This document shows, one piece after another, positions 51,340 through 59,491 of a stretch of 64,000 nt of DNA. The stretch is from assembly GCA_963664245.1 (NCBI GenBank), contig OY760934.1, forward strand, positions 3,224,001 to 3,288,000, read 5' to 3'. How positions within the stretch are numbered: the stretch's first letter is position 1; each line of letters begins with the position of its first letter. A program made the position numbers and the translations under genes. The stretch is from GCA-2711565 sp963664245. Lineage in GTDB: Bacteria; Bacteroidota; Bacteroidia; Bacteroidales; GCA-2711565. The notes below the pieces were generated by a model, which saw only the letters and a list, made by a program, of their open reading frames with translations, ran no database searches and was not told the DNA's origin.

Positions 51340-51923
51340 TGAATCAATGGAAAAATTTTACAAAAGGTTTTATTAAGGAAAATCCTGTATTTGTATTACT
51401 GTTAGGGATGTGTCCTACGCTTGGAGTAACAACTTCTGCGATTAATGGTTTGGGAATGGGCTTGGCGACCACCTTTGTGTTGGTTTGTTCGAACCTTGTT
51501 GTAGCCCTTATCAATAAACAAATTCCTGATAAAGTAAGGATACCGTCTTTTATCGTGGTAATTGCTTCATTCGTTACCATTGTTGAATTAGCTATGCAGG
51601 CTTACGTTCCTTCGTTATTCGATGCTTTGGGATTATTTATCCCCTTGATTGTGGTAAACTGTATTGTTTTGGGACGAGCTGAAGGTTTTGCTTCCAAACA
51701 ATCTGTTGTTTCTTCCATTTTCGACGGTCTGGGAATGGGACTGGGATTTACGTTTGCGCTATTCCTTTTAGGAAGTATCCGTGAAATTTTAGGAAACGGA
51801 TCAATCTTTGATACAAAATTTGTTGAAGGAGATGGGATCTTAATTTTCATCCTTTCGCCGGGGGCGTTTATCGTTCTTGGATATTTGATTGCTTTAATTA
51901 ACAGACTTAGAAAAACCGCTTAA
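51339..51923 (+). CDS. rnfE: Rnf electron transport complex subunit RnfE
   Basis: The 194-aa integral membrane subunit has about six helices, with FTKGFIKENPVFVLLLGMCPTLGVTTSAING at the start and PLIVVNCIVLGRAEGFASKQ in the centre. The cysteines in GMCPTLG and NCIVLGRA are conserved between RnfE and RnfA, which form a pseudo-symmetric pair that holds an iron-sulfur centre within the membrane. It overlaps rnfG by one base. Confidence 0.95.
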   Translation: MNQWKNFTKGFIKENPVFVLLLGMCPTLGVTTSAINGLGMGLATTFVLVCSNLVVALINKQIPDKVRIPSFIVVIASFVTIVELAMQAYVPSLFDALGLFIPLIVVNCIVLGRAEGFASKQSVVSSIFDGLGMGLGFTFALFLLGSIREILGNGSIFDTKFVEGDGILIFILSPGAFIVLGYLIALINRLRKTA

Positions 51924-51934
51924 TTTTTTGAGAT

Positions 51935-52507
51935 ATGGAATATTTTGTAATAATTATCAGCGCAATATTTGTAAGTAATATTGTTCTTAGCCAGTTTCTC
52001 GGGATTTGCCCTTTTATGGGTGTCTCGGGTAAGATAAGCACATCTGTGGGAATGAGTGGGGCGGTTTTGTTTGTAATGACCATTGCAACCATTGTTACCT
52101 GGTTGATCCAAACATACATTTTAGTCCCATTCGGGATTACTTTCCTGCAAACCATTTTCTTTATTTTGGTGATAGCCGCCTTAGTGCAAATGGTTGAGTT
52201 GATTTTGAAAAAAATCAGTCCTCCTTTGTACCAGGCATTGGGTATTTTCCTGCCCTTGATTACCACCAACTGTGCCGTGTTGGGTGTTGCTATTCAAACG
52301 CAATCAAAAGGTTTTAACCTGATGGAAGGCGTTGTTTTTGCCATTGCCAATGCCATTGGCTTTGCTTTGGCAATGATAATTTTTGCCGGTTTACGCGAGC
52401 ATTTGGATTTAATGCGGGTTCCTAAAGGAATGCGTGGGGTGCCGATTGCCCTGGTGGTTGCCGGTATTTTGGCCATGGCCTTTTTAGGATTCTCCGGGCT
52501 TGTATAA
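51935..52507 (+). CDS. rnfA: Rnf electron transport complex subunit RnfA
   Basis: The 190-aa membrane subunit has six helices. Conserved blocks are NIVLSQFLGICPFMGVSG and FLPLITTNCAVLGVAIQ, with the two family cysteines. The C-terminus AGILAMAFLGFSGLV is duplicated as a decayed remnant at 53932-54081, downstream of the next gene. It is the last intact gene of the rnf operon. An inverted repeat ATTAAAGAA (52542-52550)/TTCTTTAAT (52560-52568) follows, without a T-tract. Confidence 0.95.
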   Translation: MEYFVIIISAIFVSNIVLSQFLGICPFMGVSGKISTSVGMSGAVLFVMTIATIVTWLIQTYILVPFGITFLQTIFFILVIAALVQMVELILKKISPPLYQALGIFLPLITTNCAVLGVAIQTQSKGFNLMEGVVFAIANAIGFALAMIIFAGLREHLDLMRVPKGMRGVPIALVVAGILAMAFLGFSGLV

Positions 52508-52675
52508 GACAAGATATTTTCGTTGAGTTTTAGCTTTGATTATTAAAGAAGAACCCAGATTCTTTAATCTAGGAAACTAATTATATTTCTTTGTACTAAT
52601 AGGTGTAACAAATTGATTACTAATCCGTCTGGTTTTAAATAAATCTTATCAGATTGTGTATTTAAAACATAAGAC

Positions 52676-53923
52676 ATGAAAAACAAAAACATCCTCTTTA
52701 TTTTTTTTATTTTACTATCTCTCTGTAGTTATTCTCAGACCCAGTACAATGAAAAATTAGAGCCTTACCTTAATGCTTTAAAAGAAAAAGGGAAAGAGCC
52801 GATTCAATTTATTCTTGATAAATTAGAAGTTCACGATCTCATCATTTTTGACGATGCATTGCATACTGCAGTTGAACCATTTGAATTCTATTTGAAGTTG
52901 ATTAAAAATGAAAGTTTTCAGAAGAAAACCAGATTTATCTTTCTTGAAGCTGTATCTGTTAATCAACAACCTGCCCTGGATGCGTATTTTGAGTCAGAAG
53001 TTAACGATTTAAAGCTTTTATACTCCGCATTCCAAAATGATTTTAGTGGAACAGGCTGGCCATATAAGACCTATTTTGACCTGCTACAAACTATCTGGGA
53101 AATAAATTCTACCCTGTCCTGCCAAAATCGGTTCAAAGTAATAGCCGTAAATGCACCAACTTATTGGAATGAAATAAATACCCCAAAAGACGTCGATTTA
53201 TTCAGGCTTTCTCTTATTGGTAATGACTATACAATGTATAAAATTATTTGTTCGTATTTAAGGAACTTTAAATTTGGAGAAAAAGGGATATTCCTTACAA
53301 ATACACGTCATGCATATAAAAGAATTAAAAATAGAGAGAATAAATATTACTGGAATTGTGGTACATTTTTTTATTTTCATAACCCTGGCAAAAGTTATTC
53401 GATCCGTTTTCATAATATTAATTTGAGCCTTTTAGGAAAGAAAGACTCCGACCTGGAAAGAACCAAAACAACAGAAGGTCTGGAAAGTGTAGTTACAAAA
53501 TGGGTGCGGATGGAAGATGGCTTATGGGATTGTGCTTTCGAAGCCTATGGCAACATTCCTATTGCTTTCGACATAAAAGATACTCCATTTGGAGAATCTG
53601 AATATATTGGGAATCATATGCTAAACGTAGCTCCTGGACAAACAATGTATGATGCTTACGATGCATTGATTTTTCTAAAACTTCCTGAAACCCAGCATCA
53701 GACAGCTATGATTGACTTTATTTATACAGAAGAGTTTAAACAAGAGTTAGAAAGACGATCAAAATTCCTTTATACAGAAAAGCAGATTAATGAATATCTA
53801 ACGGTTTATAGATTGAAGTCGTTAAGAGAACTTATAGATGCTAATTATGTTTATGCTCCTGAAATTATACAACCTTTGGTTAAGGAGATTGGATCTGCTG
53901 ATACCTGGAAATCGAAAGAATAA
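52676..53923 (+). CDS. Secreted protein of unknown function, weakly EreA/ChaN-like
   Basis: The 415-aa protein has a signal peptide (LLSLCSYSQ). The early IIFDDALHTAVEPFEFYLK, then RFIFLEAVSVNQQPALDAYF and FKVIAVNAPTYW, and a later IFLTNTRHAYKRI recall the erythromycin-esterase/ChaN-like fold (a His in the first motif, Glu in LEA, His in NTRHAY). This is weak, and no family is assigned. It lies between intact rnfA and a decayed second rnfA 3' end; its stop codon is 8 bp before the remnant. It seems to be an insertion cargo rather than part of the Rnf operon. Confidence 0.72.
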   Translation: MKNKNILFIFFILLSLCSYSQTQYNEKLEPYLNALKEKGKEPIQFILDKLEVHDLIIFDDALHTAVEPFEFYLKLIKNESFQKKTRFIFLEAVSVNQQPALDAYFESEVNDLKLLYSAFQNDFSGTGWPYKTYFDLLQTIWEINSTLSCQNRFKVIAVNAPTYWNEINTPKDVDLFRLSLIGNDYTMYKIICSYLRNFKFGEKGIFLTNTRHAYKRIKNRENKYYWNCGTFFYFHNPGKSYSIRFHNINLSLLGKKDSDLERTKTTEGLESVVTKWVRMEDGLWDCAFEAYGNIPIAFDIKDTPFGESEYIGNHMLNVAPGQTMYDAYDALIFLKLPETQHQTAMIDFIYTEEFKQELERRSKFLYTEKQINEYLTVYRLKSLRELIDANYVYAPEIIQPLVKEIGSADTWKSKE

Positions 53924-53931
53924 TTTATTAG

Positions 53932-54081
53932 AATGCCTGATCGGTTTTACTTTAGTATGACGGTTTATGTGAGCATTTTGATTTGATGCGGGTTCTTGAA
54001 GGAATATGTGGTGTGCCGACTGCTTTGATGGTTGCCGGTATTTTAGCCATGGCCTTCTTAGGCTTTTCCGGACTTGTATAA
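53932..54081 (+). pseudogene. Decayed duplicate of the rnfA 3' end
   Basis: The segment aligns with rnfA from about 52349 to its stop codon and on to the ACAA after it. In the clean part (53962-54081) 40 codons align with 8 residue changes and about 85% identical bases; nearly all differences are C/T or A/G transitions (for example CGC to TGT). Further upstream an 11-base and a 1-base loss break the frame. It ends in GFSGLV then TAA like rnfA. It has no start and no Shine-Dalgarno and is not expressed as a gene. Confidence 0.85.
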
Positions 54082-54101
54082 AACAATCTTTAGATAAAAA
54101 T

Positions 54102-54133
54102 AAAAGCCTTTTCCGTTTGGAGAGGGCTTTTTT
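54102..54133 (+). terminator. Intrinsic terminator after the rnfA remnant
   Basis: AAAAGCCTTTTCC (54102-54114) pairs with GGAGAGGGCTTTT (54119-54131) with two G-U pairs, loop GTTT, then Ts. Its place behind the remnant suggests it was the original rnf-operon terminator. Confidence 0.75.
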
Positions 54134-54151
54134 GTACGTGTAAATAATTTG

Positions 54152-54778
54152 TTAATTAATTTTCCATATTATTCCAATACCCGGATAAAGAAGTTGTAGA
54201 TTTCTGTTAAAATCAGAGTTTACTGCTTCATCGGATTTTTGAAGCCTGGTAAATTCGTATGCTACTAAAAAATACAACTTAATTTTATGATCTTCTTTGC
54301 CATTAATAACGATTTTGGTGCTTGCTTTTAAAGTTATCCCGTCTTTATTTTCTTTATAAGAACCAGTATTTATTTGATTGTTATATTCATCAGTCAGATC
54401 AGTTCCTTTGCTTTGGAACATCCACCTGGAATAACCTATCGCAAATTGAGGGATAACTTGTACCGATTCGAAGTCTACTAAGTAATCAACTTTTAATTTG
54501 GGAGATAGACAGCTTAGGTTAAGATTTGTTTCAGACATGCTTAAAAAAGAGATGTTGAAAAGTATTCCAAAGTTGAAATTATTCTTTTTTAGAATGTTGA
54601 CATCAAGCCCAAAATCAATGATTCCATTATAATCTCCAACTTCATTGTTGTTTAAAAAGTTTTCCCCCATTGTAATAGGGTAGCGTGTTTCGATCCCAAT
54701 ATCATTTATTTCAATTTGAGAATAAGCAAAGCTAATCTTTGTTAAAATGATTAATGCAAATAGAATTTTTTTTACCAT
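54152..54778 (-). CDS. Predicted outer-membrane beta-barrel protein
   Basis: A 208-aa protein with a signal peptide (ending SFAYSQ) and alternating hydrophobic/polar strands throughout (FGLDVNILKKNNFNFGILFN, LKVDYLVDFESVQVIPQFAIGYSRW, IKLYFLVAYEFTRLQ). It ends in an aromatic strand (YPGIGIIWKIN). About eight strands would make a small barrel like OmpW/OmpA-type proteins. The function is unknown. A hairpin with the conserved CTCCCCG loop lies 30 nt upstream. Confidence 0.7.
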   Translation of the reverse strand: MVKKILFALIILTKISFAYSQIEINDIGIETRYPITMGENFLNNNEVGDYNGIIDFGLDVNILKKNNFNFGILFNISFLSMSETNLNLSCLSPKLKVDYLVDFESVQVIPQFAIGYSRWMFQSKGTDLTDEYNNQINTGSYKENKDGITLKASTKIVINGKEDHKIKLYFLVAYEFTRLQKSDEAVNSDFNRNLQLLYPGIGIIWKIN

Positions 54779-54808
54779 AATATTTTAATTTGAATAAATA
54801 TAAATACA

Positions 54809-54829
54809 TCAATTCGGGGAGTAAATTGA
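54809..54829 (-). promoter_or_regulatory. Leader hairpin with conserved CTCCCCG loop, copy 2
   Basis: On the coding (minus) strand: TCAATT, loop TACTCCCCG, AATTGA, a perfect 6-bp stem. It begins 30 nt before the ATG at 54778. A -7-like TATCTTTA (54842-54835) lies 5 nt upstream. Confidence 0.6.
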
Positions 54830-54843
54830 CAGTTTAAAGATAG

Positions 54844-54877
54844 AAAAAAAAGCCCTCTGTGAAACAAAAGGGCTTTT
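54844..54877 (-). terminator. Intrinsic terminator of the FabH-like gene
   Basis: On the minus strand AAAAGCCCT (54877-54869) pairs with AGGGCTTTT (54856-54848) and runs into a tract of Ts (54851-54844). Confidence 0.85.
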
Positions 54878-54901
54878 AAAATTATGTTTGAGTTTCTTAA
54901 A

Positions 54902-55981
54902 TTACATCTTATAAACCAGCGTATTGATATTCATTCCGGCTCCCACCGAAGCAAAAACCAGGGTGTCGCCTTTATGGATGGAGTGCGGATTTAATTTCCC
55001 TTTTAAAATTAAATCGAGCAGGGTGGGTACCGTAGCCACCGATGAATTTCCCAGCCAGTCAATGGTCATAGGCATGATATTTTTAGGAATGTCAACGATT
55101 TTGTAAAGTTTGTATAAGCGTTTTAAAATGGCTTCATCCATTTTTCCGTTGGCTTGGTGGATGAGCACTTTTTTGATTTCGCTTAAATGGATTTTGCTTT
55201 TTTCCAGGCATTCCATAATGGCCGTTGGCACTTTTTCAAGGGCGTACTGATAAAGTTTGCGTCCGTTCATTTTCAGGAACATCTCGCCTTTGTTTTGCTT
55301 TTCGGGATTATATGATTTTCCCATGAAAAGCATTTTGGAATATTCCAGGGTATCGGATCTCGAATTATGCGCCAATATCCCGATGGGTGTTTCGCTTAAT
55401 TTGGCCTCCAGCACCACGGCCCCGGCTCCGTCAGAATAAATCATGCTGTCGCGGTCGTGTGGGTCGGAAACGCGTGATAAAACATCAGCTCCAATAACCA
55501 GTGCTTTTTTTGCATCGCCCGATTTAATGTAATAATTAGCCTGAATGATGGCTTGTATCCACCCCGGACAACCAAAAGGAAGGTCGTAGGCAATTGTTGC
55601 CGGATTTTCTATGCCCAGCATTTGTTTAACCCGTGCGGCTAAATTAGGGACGATATCAACTTGGTTTTTCCCGTTTTTAACATCCCCAAAGTTGTGGGCC
55701 AATATGATGTAATCAAGTTCTTCTTTGTCGATCTTGGCCGATTCAATAGCATCTTTAGCAGAAAGGTATGCCATGTCGGATGTGTTCATGTTTTCATCAA
55801 CATAACGCCTTTCTTTAATTGTGGTGATCTCAAAGAACTTTTCAATGATTTCTTTATTGTCTTTTTCTGCTTTGATCCCGTTGTTCTCATAGAATTCATT
55901 CTCCAGAAAATCTTCATTCTTAATAATATTGGGCGGGATATAATTGCCGGTTCCCGTAATCACACTATAAATTTCTTTCAT
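54902..55981 (-). CDS. 3-oxoacyl-ACP synthase III-like thiolase (FabH family)
   Basis: The 359-aa condensing enzyme has YDLPFGCPGWIQAIIQANYYI with the active-site Cys, LIHQANGKMDEAILKRLY with the His, and GNSSVATVPTLLDLIL with the Asn; SVGAGMNINTLVYKM is the C-terminal signature. The start (TGTGNYIPPNIIKNEDFLE) is FabH-like. It differs from housekeeping FabH, having a longer lead and GCPGWIQ in place of the usual CSGF region, so it may make a special lipid or pigment precursor. It is monocistronic. Confidence 0.88.
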   Translation of the reverse strand: MKEIYSVITGTGNYIPPNIIKNEDFLENEFYENNGIKAEKDNKEIIEKFFEITTIKERRYVDENMNTSDMAYLSAKDAIESAKIDKEELDYIILAHNFGDVKNGKNQVDIVPNLAARVKQMLGIENPATIAYDLPFGCPGWIQAIIQANYYIKSGDAKKALVIGADVLSRVSDPHDRDSMIYSDGAGAVVLEAKLSETPIGILAHNSRSDTLEYSKMLFMGKSYNPEKQNKGEMFLKMNGRKLYQYALEKVPTAIMECLEKSKIHLSEIKKVLIHQANGKMDEAILKRLYKLYKIVDIPKNIMPMTIDWLGNSSVATVPTLLDLILKGKLNPHSIHKGDTLVFASVGAGMNINTLVYKM

Positions 55982-56223
55982 TGCACTTTTTTCCCTTATT
56001 TGTGGTTAAATGTAAAAATGGAGGAGTTAATCACCCCCTACCATTTTCAACCGATAAAGGTAATGAATAAATATTTGGGGACGCAATTTTAGCCTAGCAT
56101 TTCTTTAATTTTATGTTTTTTTTAGGTTCTTAAAATTGTTGTTGTTCTCCGAATGAGGTTGATTTCATTACCTGGTTTTAGACGGTGTGTGCTAAATACT
56201 TTGCTAGGGAATACTGATTATGA

Positions 56224-56255
56224 CAAAAACCCCATTCAGTATGAACAGGGGTTTG
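56224..56255 (-). terminator. Intrinsic terminator; rest of the 55982-56272 gap empty
   Basis: On the minus strand CAAACCCC (56255-56248) pairs with GGGGTTT (56233-56227) and ends in Ts, for the gene ending at 56273. The remaining gap up to 55982 is A/T-rich and must hold the promoter of the FabH-like gene; I see no clear consensus match there and no gene. Confidence 0.65.
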
Positions 56256-56272
56256 TTGTTTTTTGTTTGAGA

Positions 56273-57583
56273 TTATAAACTTATTTGTATTCCTGAATTT
56301 ACAGTAAAGTAGGTGCTGTTTTTTAAATCAAAATCAGTTTCATCATCAGATATTCCATTAAAGGATTTCTTGATCCTGAAATTCAAATAAAAATTAACCC
56401 GTTTTAATTTGCTGATTGCTCCAATTCCAAAAAGCATCCCATTGTTGCTTTTGCTTACGGAAGTACTTATAGATTGATGGTCATCTTCAATAGGTGTTTC
56501 TCCAAATGTCATTAAGAAGCTTCTTGAATATTCTCTATTGGAATAGCTAACATTATAAAAGCCTAATTGTATCACAGGTGATATGGTTTTTGGGGTTCTG
56601 ATTTCGTAGTGTAAGATAATGCTCGATTGAAATAAATTTCTTTTCAGCTTTGTATTTAAAGTTCCTTGATAACCGGTATATTCACTGCTGTTAAAGATTG
56701 TTGTTTCGTTGATGTCCCACTTGCTTAAGGCTCCTTCATAAGAAACGAATATGCGTTCGTCAATAAAGGGGAGGTTTATTTTTGCAAAGAACCCATAGGA
56801 AGCATGATTTATCTTAAAATACTGATCTTCGTTAAAGTCTAAGTAATTAGAAATTGCAAAGCCTCCGTGAGTAGTTAGACTCTTTAGAGTAGATGAACTG
56901 GCACTTTTTGCTTCCAGAAAGGTGTACTCCATAAGTGGCCCAAATTGAAATTTTAGTTTTGGAAAACTCTCTTCTTCTTTCTGATAAACAATACATTCTT
57001 CATCTTTACAAACTTCGTAATGATAATCTTTGGCAATTTTTATAAGTGCTTTTGACGTTAATCCGTTTATATTGTCAATCTTTTTTTGAATTTCAGGACT
57101 ATCTTTTAAGATTACTTTTAAGCTCCCTATGTATTTTTTTGAAACCCGTTTGTGTTTTTTACCGTCAACAGTATATGTTTTCTCTTCCTTTATTAGTTCT
57201 ATTAAAGGGCCATTATCTTTACTTACAAAGAACCGTTCCCCGCTCAAGAAATAAACATCAAGAATACCATTAACTAAACATTCTAAAAATCTTTTTTCTT
57301 GTGCTTGGTCTGTTTCAATAGTTTGGGAAACATAAAACCGCCTGTTTTCAATTCTATAGGCTTTAATTTCAAAAGGTTTATAAGTTATTGTCTCTGATAT
57401 AAGGTTTTTTTTGAAAATACATCGGATAGAATTTAAATATCCTCCCTTATTATTGTTGATGTAGCCATAAATGGTATCGTTATTGTTTTTAATGATATAG
57501 CCTTTTTGAAAAGCTGATTGAGAAAACCCTGCAATAGAAATTAGACTAAAAAAGAAAATTGAAACTAAAATTTTTGTTTTCAT
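56273..57583 (-). CDS. Predicted outer-membrane protein, Bacteroidota-specific
   Basis: A 436-aa protein with a signal peptide (ending AGFSQ). The N-terminal domain (about 25-195) opens with FQKGYIIKNNNDTIYGYI, a pattern seen in a family of Bacteroidota proteins of unknown role. From about 205 the sequence is barrel-like (KLKFQFGPLMEYTFLEA, FKINHASYGFFAKINLPF, SIILHYEIRTPKTISPVIQLGFY, VNFYLNFRIKKSF) and ends in an aromatic/polar strand. The function is unknown. Its leader holds the best example of the conserved-loop hairpin. Confidence 0.78.
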   Translation of the reverse strand: MKTKILVSIFFFSLISIAGFSQSAFQKGYIIKNNNDTIYGYINNNKGGYLNSIRCIFKKNLISETITYKPFEIKAYRIENRRFYVSQTIETDQAQEKRFLECLVNGILDVYFLSGERFFVSKDNGPLIELIKEEKTYTVDGKKHKRVSKKYIGSLKVILKDSPEIQKKIDNINGLTSKALIKIAKDYHYEVCKDEECIVYQKEEESFPKLKFQFGPLMEYTFLEAKSASSSTLKSLTTHGGFAISNYLDFNEDQYFKINHASYGFFAKINLPFIDERIFVSYEGALSKWDINETTIFNSSEYTGYQGTLNTKLKRNLFQSSIILHYEIRTPKTISPVIQLGFYNVSYSNREYSRSFLMTFGETPIEDDHQSISTSVSKSNNGMLFGIGAISKLKRVNFYLNFRIKKSFNGISDDETDFDLKNSTYFTVNSGIQISL

Positions 57584-57620
57584 TGGTTAATAATATTTGG
57601 TCAAAAATTAAATTAATATG

Positions 57621-57649
57621 GTATTCAAATCGGGGAGAAATTTGAATAC
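57621..57649 (-). promoter_or_regulatory. Leader hairpin with conserved CTCCCCG loop, copy 3 (best)
   Basis: On the coding (minus) strand: GTATTCAAAT, loop TTCTCCCCG, ATTTGAATAC, a perfect 10-bp stem. It ends 37 nt before the ATG at 57583. A -7-like TATTTTAG (57658-57651) ends one base upstream of the stem. Confidence 0.65.
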
Positions 57650-57713
57650 TCTAAAATAATCAATTATTTGTATATTCGTAAAAACTGATTTCAAAATATA
57701 TCAAATCTAAATA

Positions 57714-58403
57714 ATGGAACCCGAAACCATCATCCGTCTCAAGGAGGTACCTGTGTATCAAAAAAATATTTTGGTTTTATCCGAAGTAAACCTGGAAATT
57801 AGCAAGGGCGAGTTCGCCTACCTGATTGGTAAAACCGGCAGCGGAAAAAGTAGTTTGCTGAAAATGCTATATGCCGATTTGCCGGTGCTGGAAGGCGAAG
57901 CAGAAGTTTGTGGGTTTGATTTGAAAAAGATAAAACGCAGGGATGTTCCTTATTTACGCCGTAAGCTGGGCGTGGTTTTCCAGGATTTTCAACTGTTGAC
58001 GGATCGTACCGTTAAAGAAAACCTCTTGTTTGTAATGAAGGCTACTGGCTGGAAAAACAAAGAGGAGATGAACGACCGCCTGGAAGATGTGTTGGTAAAA
58101 GTAGGATTGGTTACCAAGGTTGACAAAATGCCCAACCAGCTTTCGGGAGGGGAGCAGCAGCGCATTGCCATTGCCCGTGCTTTAATTAACGATCCCGAAA
58201 TTATTTTGGCCGATGAGCCTACCGGTAACCTCGATCCGGAAACCTCTGCCGGAATCATTCGTTTGCTCAAAGAAATCAGTGATAGTGGCCGGGCCGTGAT
58301 GATGGCCACCCATAATTACAATTTAATTGAGCAATACCCGGGGCGTGTTCTTAAATGCGAGCATGGGCGGATCAAAATGGTTGACCCCAAAATTGGCGAA
58401 TAA
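57714..58403 (+). CDS. ftsE: Cell-division ABC ATPase FtsE
   Basis: The 229-aa ATP-binding subunit has Walker A GKTGSGKSS (39-47), Q-loop VFQDFQLL, signature LSGGEQQRIAIARAL, Walker B IILADEPTGNLDPE and the His switch MMATHNYN. FtsE pairs with membrane subunit FtsX to drive peptidoglycan hydrolase activation at the septum. ftsX is not adjacent; it may lie elsewhere. murB follows 71 bp later with its own promoter. Confidence 0.9.
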   Translation: MEPETIIRLKEVPVYQKNILVLSEVNLEISKGEFAYLIGKTGSGKSSLLKMLYADLPVLEGEAEVCGFDLKKIKRRDVPYLRRKLGVVFQDFQLLTDRTVKENLLFVMKATGWKNKEEMNDRLEDVLVKVGLVTKVDKMPNQLSGGEQQRIAIARALINDPEIILADEPTGNLDPETSAGIIRLLKEISDSGRAVMMATHNYNLIEQYPGRVLKCEHGRIKMVDPKIGE

Positions 58404-58426
58404 TTTTTTTATTCGTTCAACCGTCA

Positions 58427-58457
58427 TCTGTTCTTTCCCTGAAATGCCGTATCTTTG
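58427..58457 (+). promoter_or_regulatory. Promoter of murB
   Basis: TCTG (58427-58430), 19 nt and TATCTTTG (58450-58457) give a perfect -7 box and a one-mismatch -33 box. The leader to the ATG at 58475 is about 10 nt. Confidence 0.65.
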
Positions 58458-58474
58458 AAACAATTTCAGAGCCT

Positions 58475-59491
58475 ATGGAGTTTCAACAAAATATTTCTTT
58501 AAAATCTTTTAACACATTCAATATCGAGTGCCGTGCGGCTAATTTTGTCGAGTTACACTCGTTGCAGGATATAAAGTCCGTTATTGATGAAGGTCGTTTA
58601 AACAATCAAGCCGTTTTAGTTCTCGGGGGAGGAAGCAATTTACTTTTCACCAAAGATTTCGACGGTCTGGTGCTCCATCCTTGTTTTAAAGGGATAGAGG
58701 TTCTTGAAGAAGATGAAAAAAACGCAAAAGTCAGGGTGGCAGCAGGCGAAGTTTGGGAAGATTTTGTGGCTCACACCGTTGAAAAAGGCTGGATGGGCAT
58801 TGAAAACCTGGCTCTGATTCCTGGCCTGATGGGAGCGGCCCCCATGCAAAATATCGGGGCCTATGGCGTGGAGTTGAAAGATGTTTTTGACCACCTCCGG
58901 GCTGTAGATTTGCACACCGGAAATTTGGTCAAGTTTTCGAAAGAAGAATGTGAATTTGGCTACCGAACCAGCATTTTTAAAACTTCGCACCGTGGACAAT
59001 TTTTAATTTATGATGTTTGCCTGAACCTTAAAAAGAACGCTGAAATAAATGTTTCATACCGGGCTCTTCGCGATTATTTTGGACAGAACAAGATTGTTGA
59101 AATTAATCAACGGGCCGTATTCGATGCTGTTGTTGCCATTCGCGACAGCAAACTCCCCAAACCGGAAGAACTTGGAAGTGCCGGAAGCTTCTTTAAGAAC
59201 CCCGTGGTGGATCAATCAAAATTTGAAAATTTAAAGAAAGAATACCCCGATATTGTTGGTTATCCGCAGGAAAACGGAGAAATAAAACTTGCCGCCGGTT
59301 GGCTTATCGATCAGGCTGGTTTAAAAGGATATCGGATCGGAAATGTTGGCGTTCACGAAAAACAGGCCCTTGTATTGGTAAATTATGGCGGTGCTACCGG
59401 TAAAGAAGTGTTTGATTTGTCGGTGTTTGTTCAGGAAAAGGTAAACGAAAAATTTAGTGTTTGGCTCGAACCCGAAGTAAACATGGTTTAA
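58475..59491 (+). CDS. murB: UDP-N-acetylenolpyruvoylglucosamine reductase MurB
   Basis: The 338-aa FAD enzyme reduces the enolpyruvyl group to make UDP-MurNAc for peptidoglycan. It is the type I (E. coli-like) form in length. Motifs: VLGGGSNLLF, IENLALIPGLMGAAPMQNIGAYG, FGYRTSIFK, LGSAGSFFKNP (catalytic Ser) and the closing VWLEPEVNMV with the catalytic Glu. The stop overlaps the next ATG by one base. Confidence 0.97.
   Translation: MEFQQNISLKSFNTFNIECRAANFVELHSLQDIKSVIDEGRLNNQAVLVLGGGSNLLFTKDFDGLVLHPCFKGIEVLEEDEKNAKVRVAAGEVWEDFVAHTVEKGWMGIENLALIPGLMGAAPMQNIGAYGVELKDVFDHLRAVDLHTGNLVKFSKEECEFGYRTSIFKTSHRGQFLIYDVCLNLKKNAEINVSYRALRDYFGQNKIVEINQRAVFDAVVAIRDSKLPKPEELGSAGSFFKNPVVDQSKFENLKKEYPDIVGYPQENGEIKLAAGWLIDQAGLKGYRIGNVGVHEKQALVLVNYGGATGKEVFDLSVFVQEKVNEKFSVWLEPEVNMV

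Noticed and set aside
52542..52568. Inverted repeat ATTAAAGAA/TTCTTTAAT after rnfA as the operon terminator
   Set aside because: The arms are perfect but A/T-only apart from one G/C pair, and no T-tract follows; the terminator at 54102-54133 is far better.
55661..56092. Open frame of 143 codons on the plus strand into the gap upstream of the FabH-like gene
   Set aside because: Most of it is antisense to the FabH-like gene; the remainder is A/T-rich leader with no coding character.
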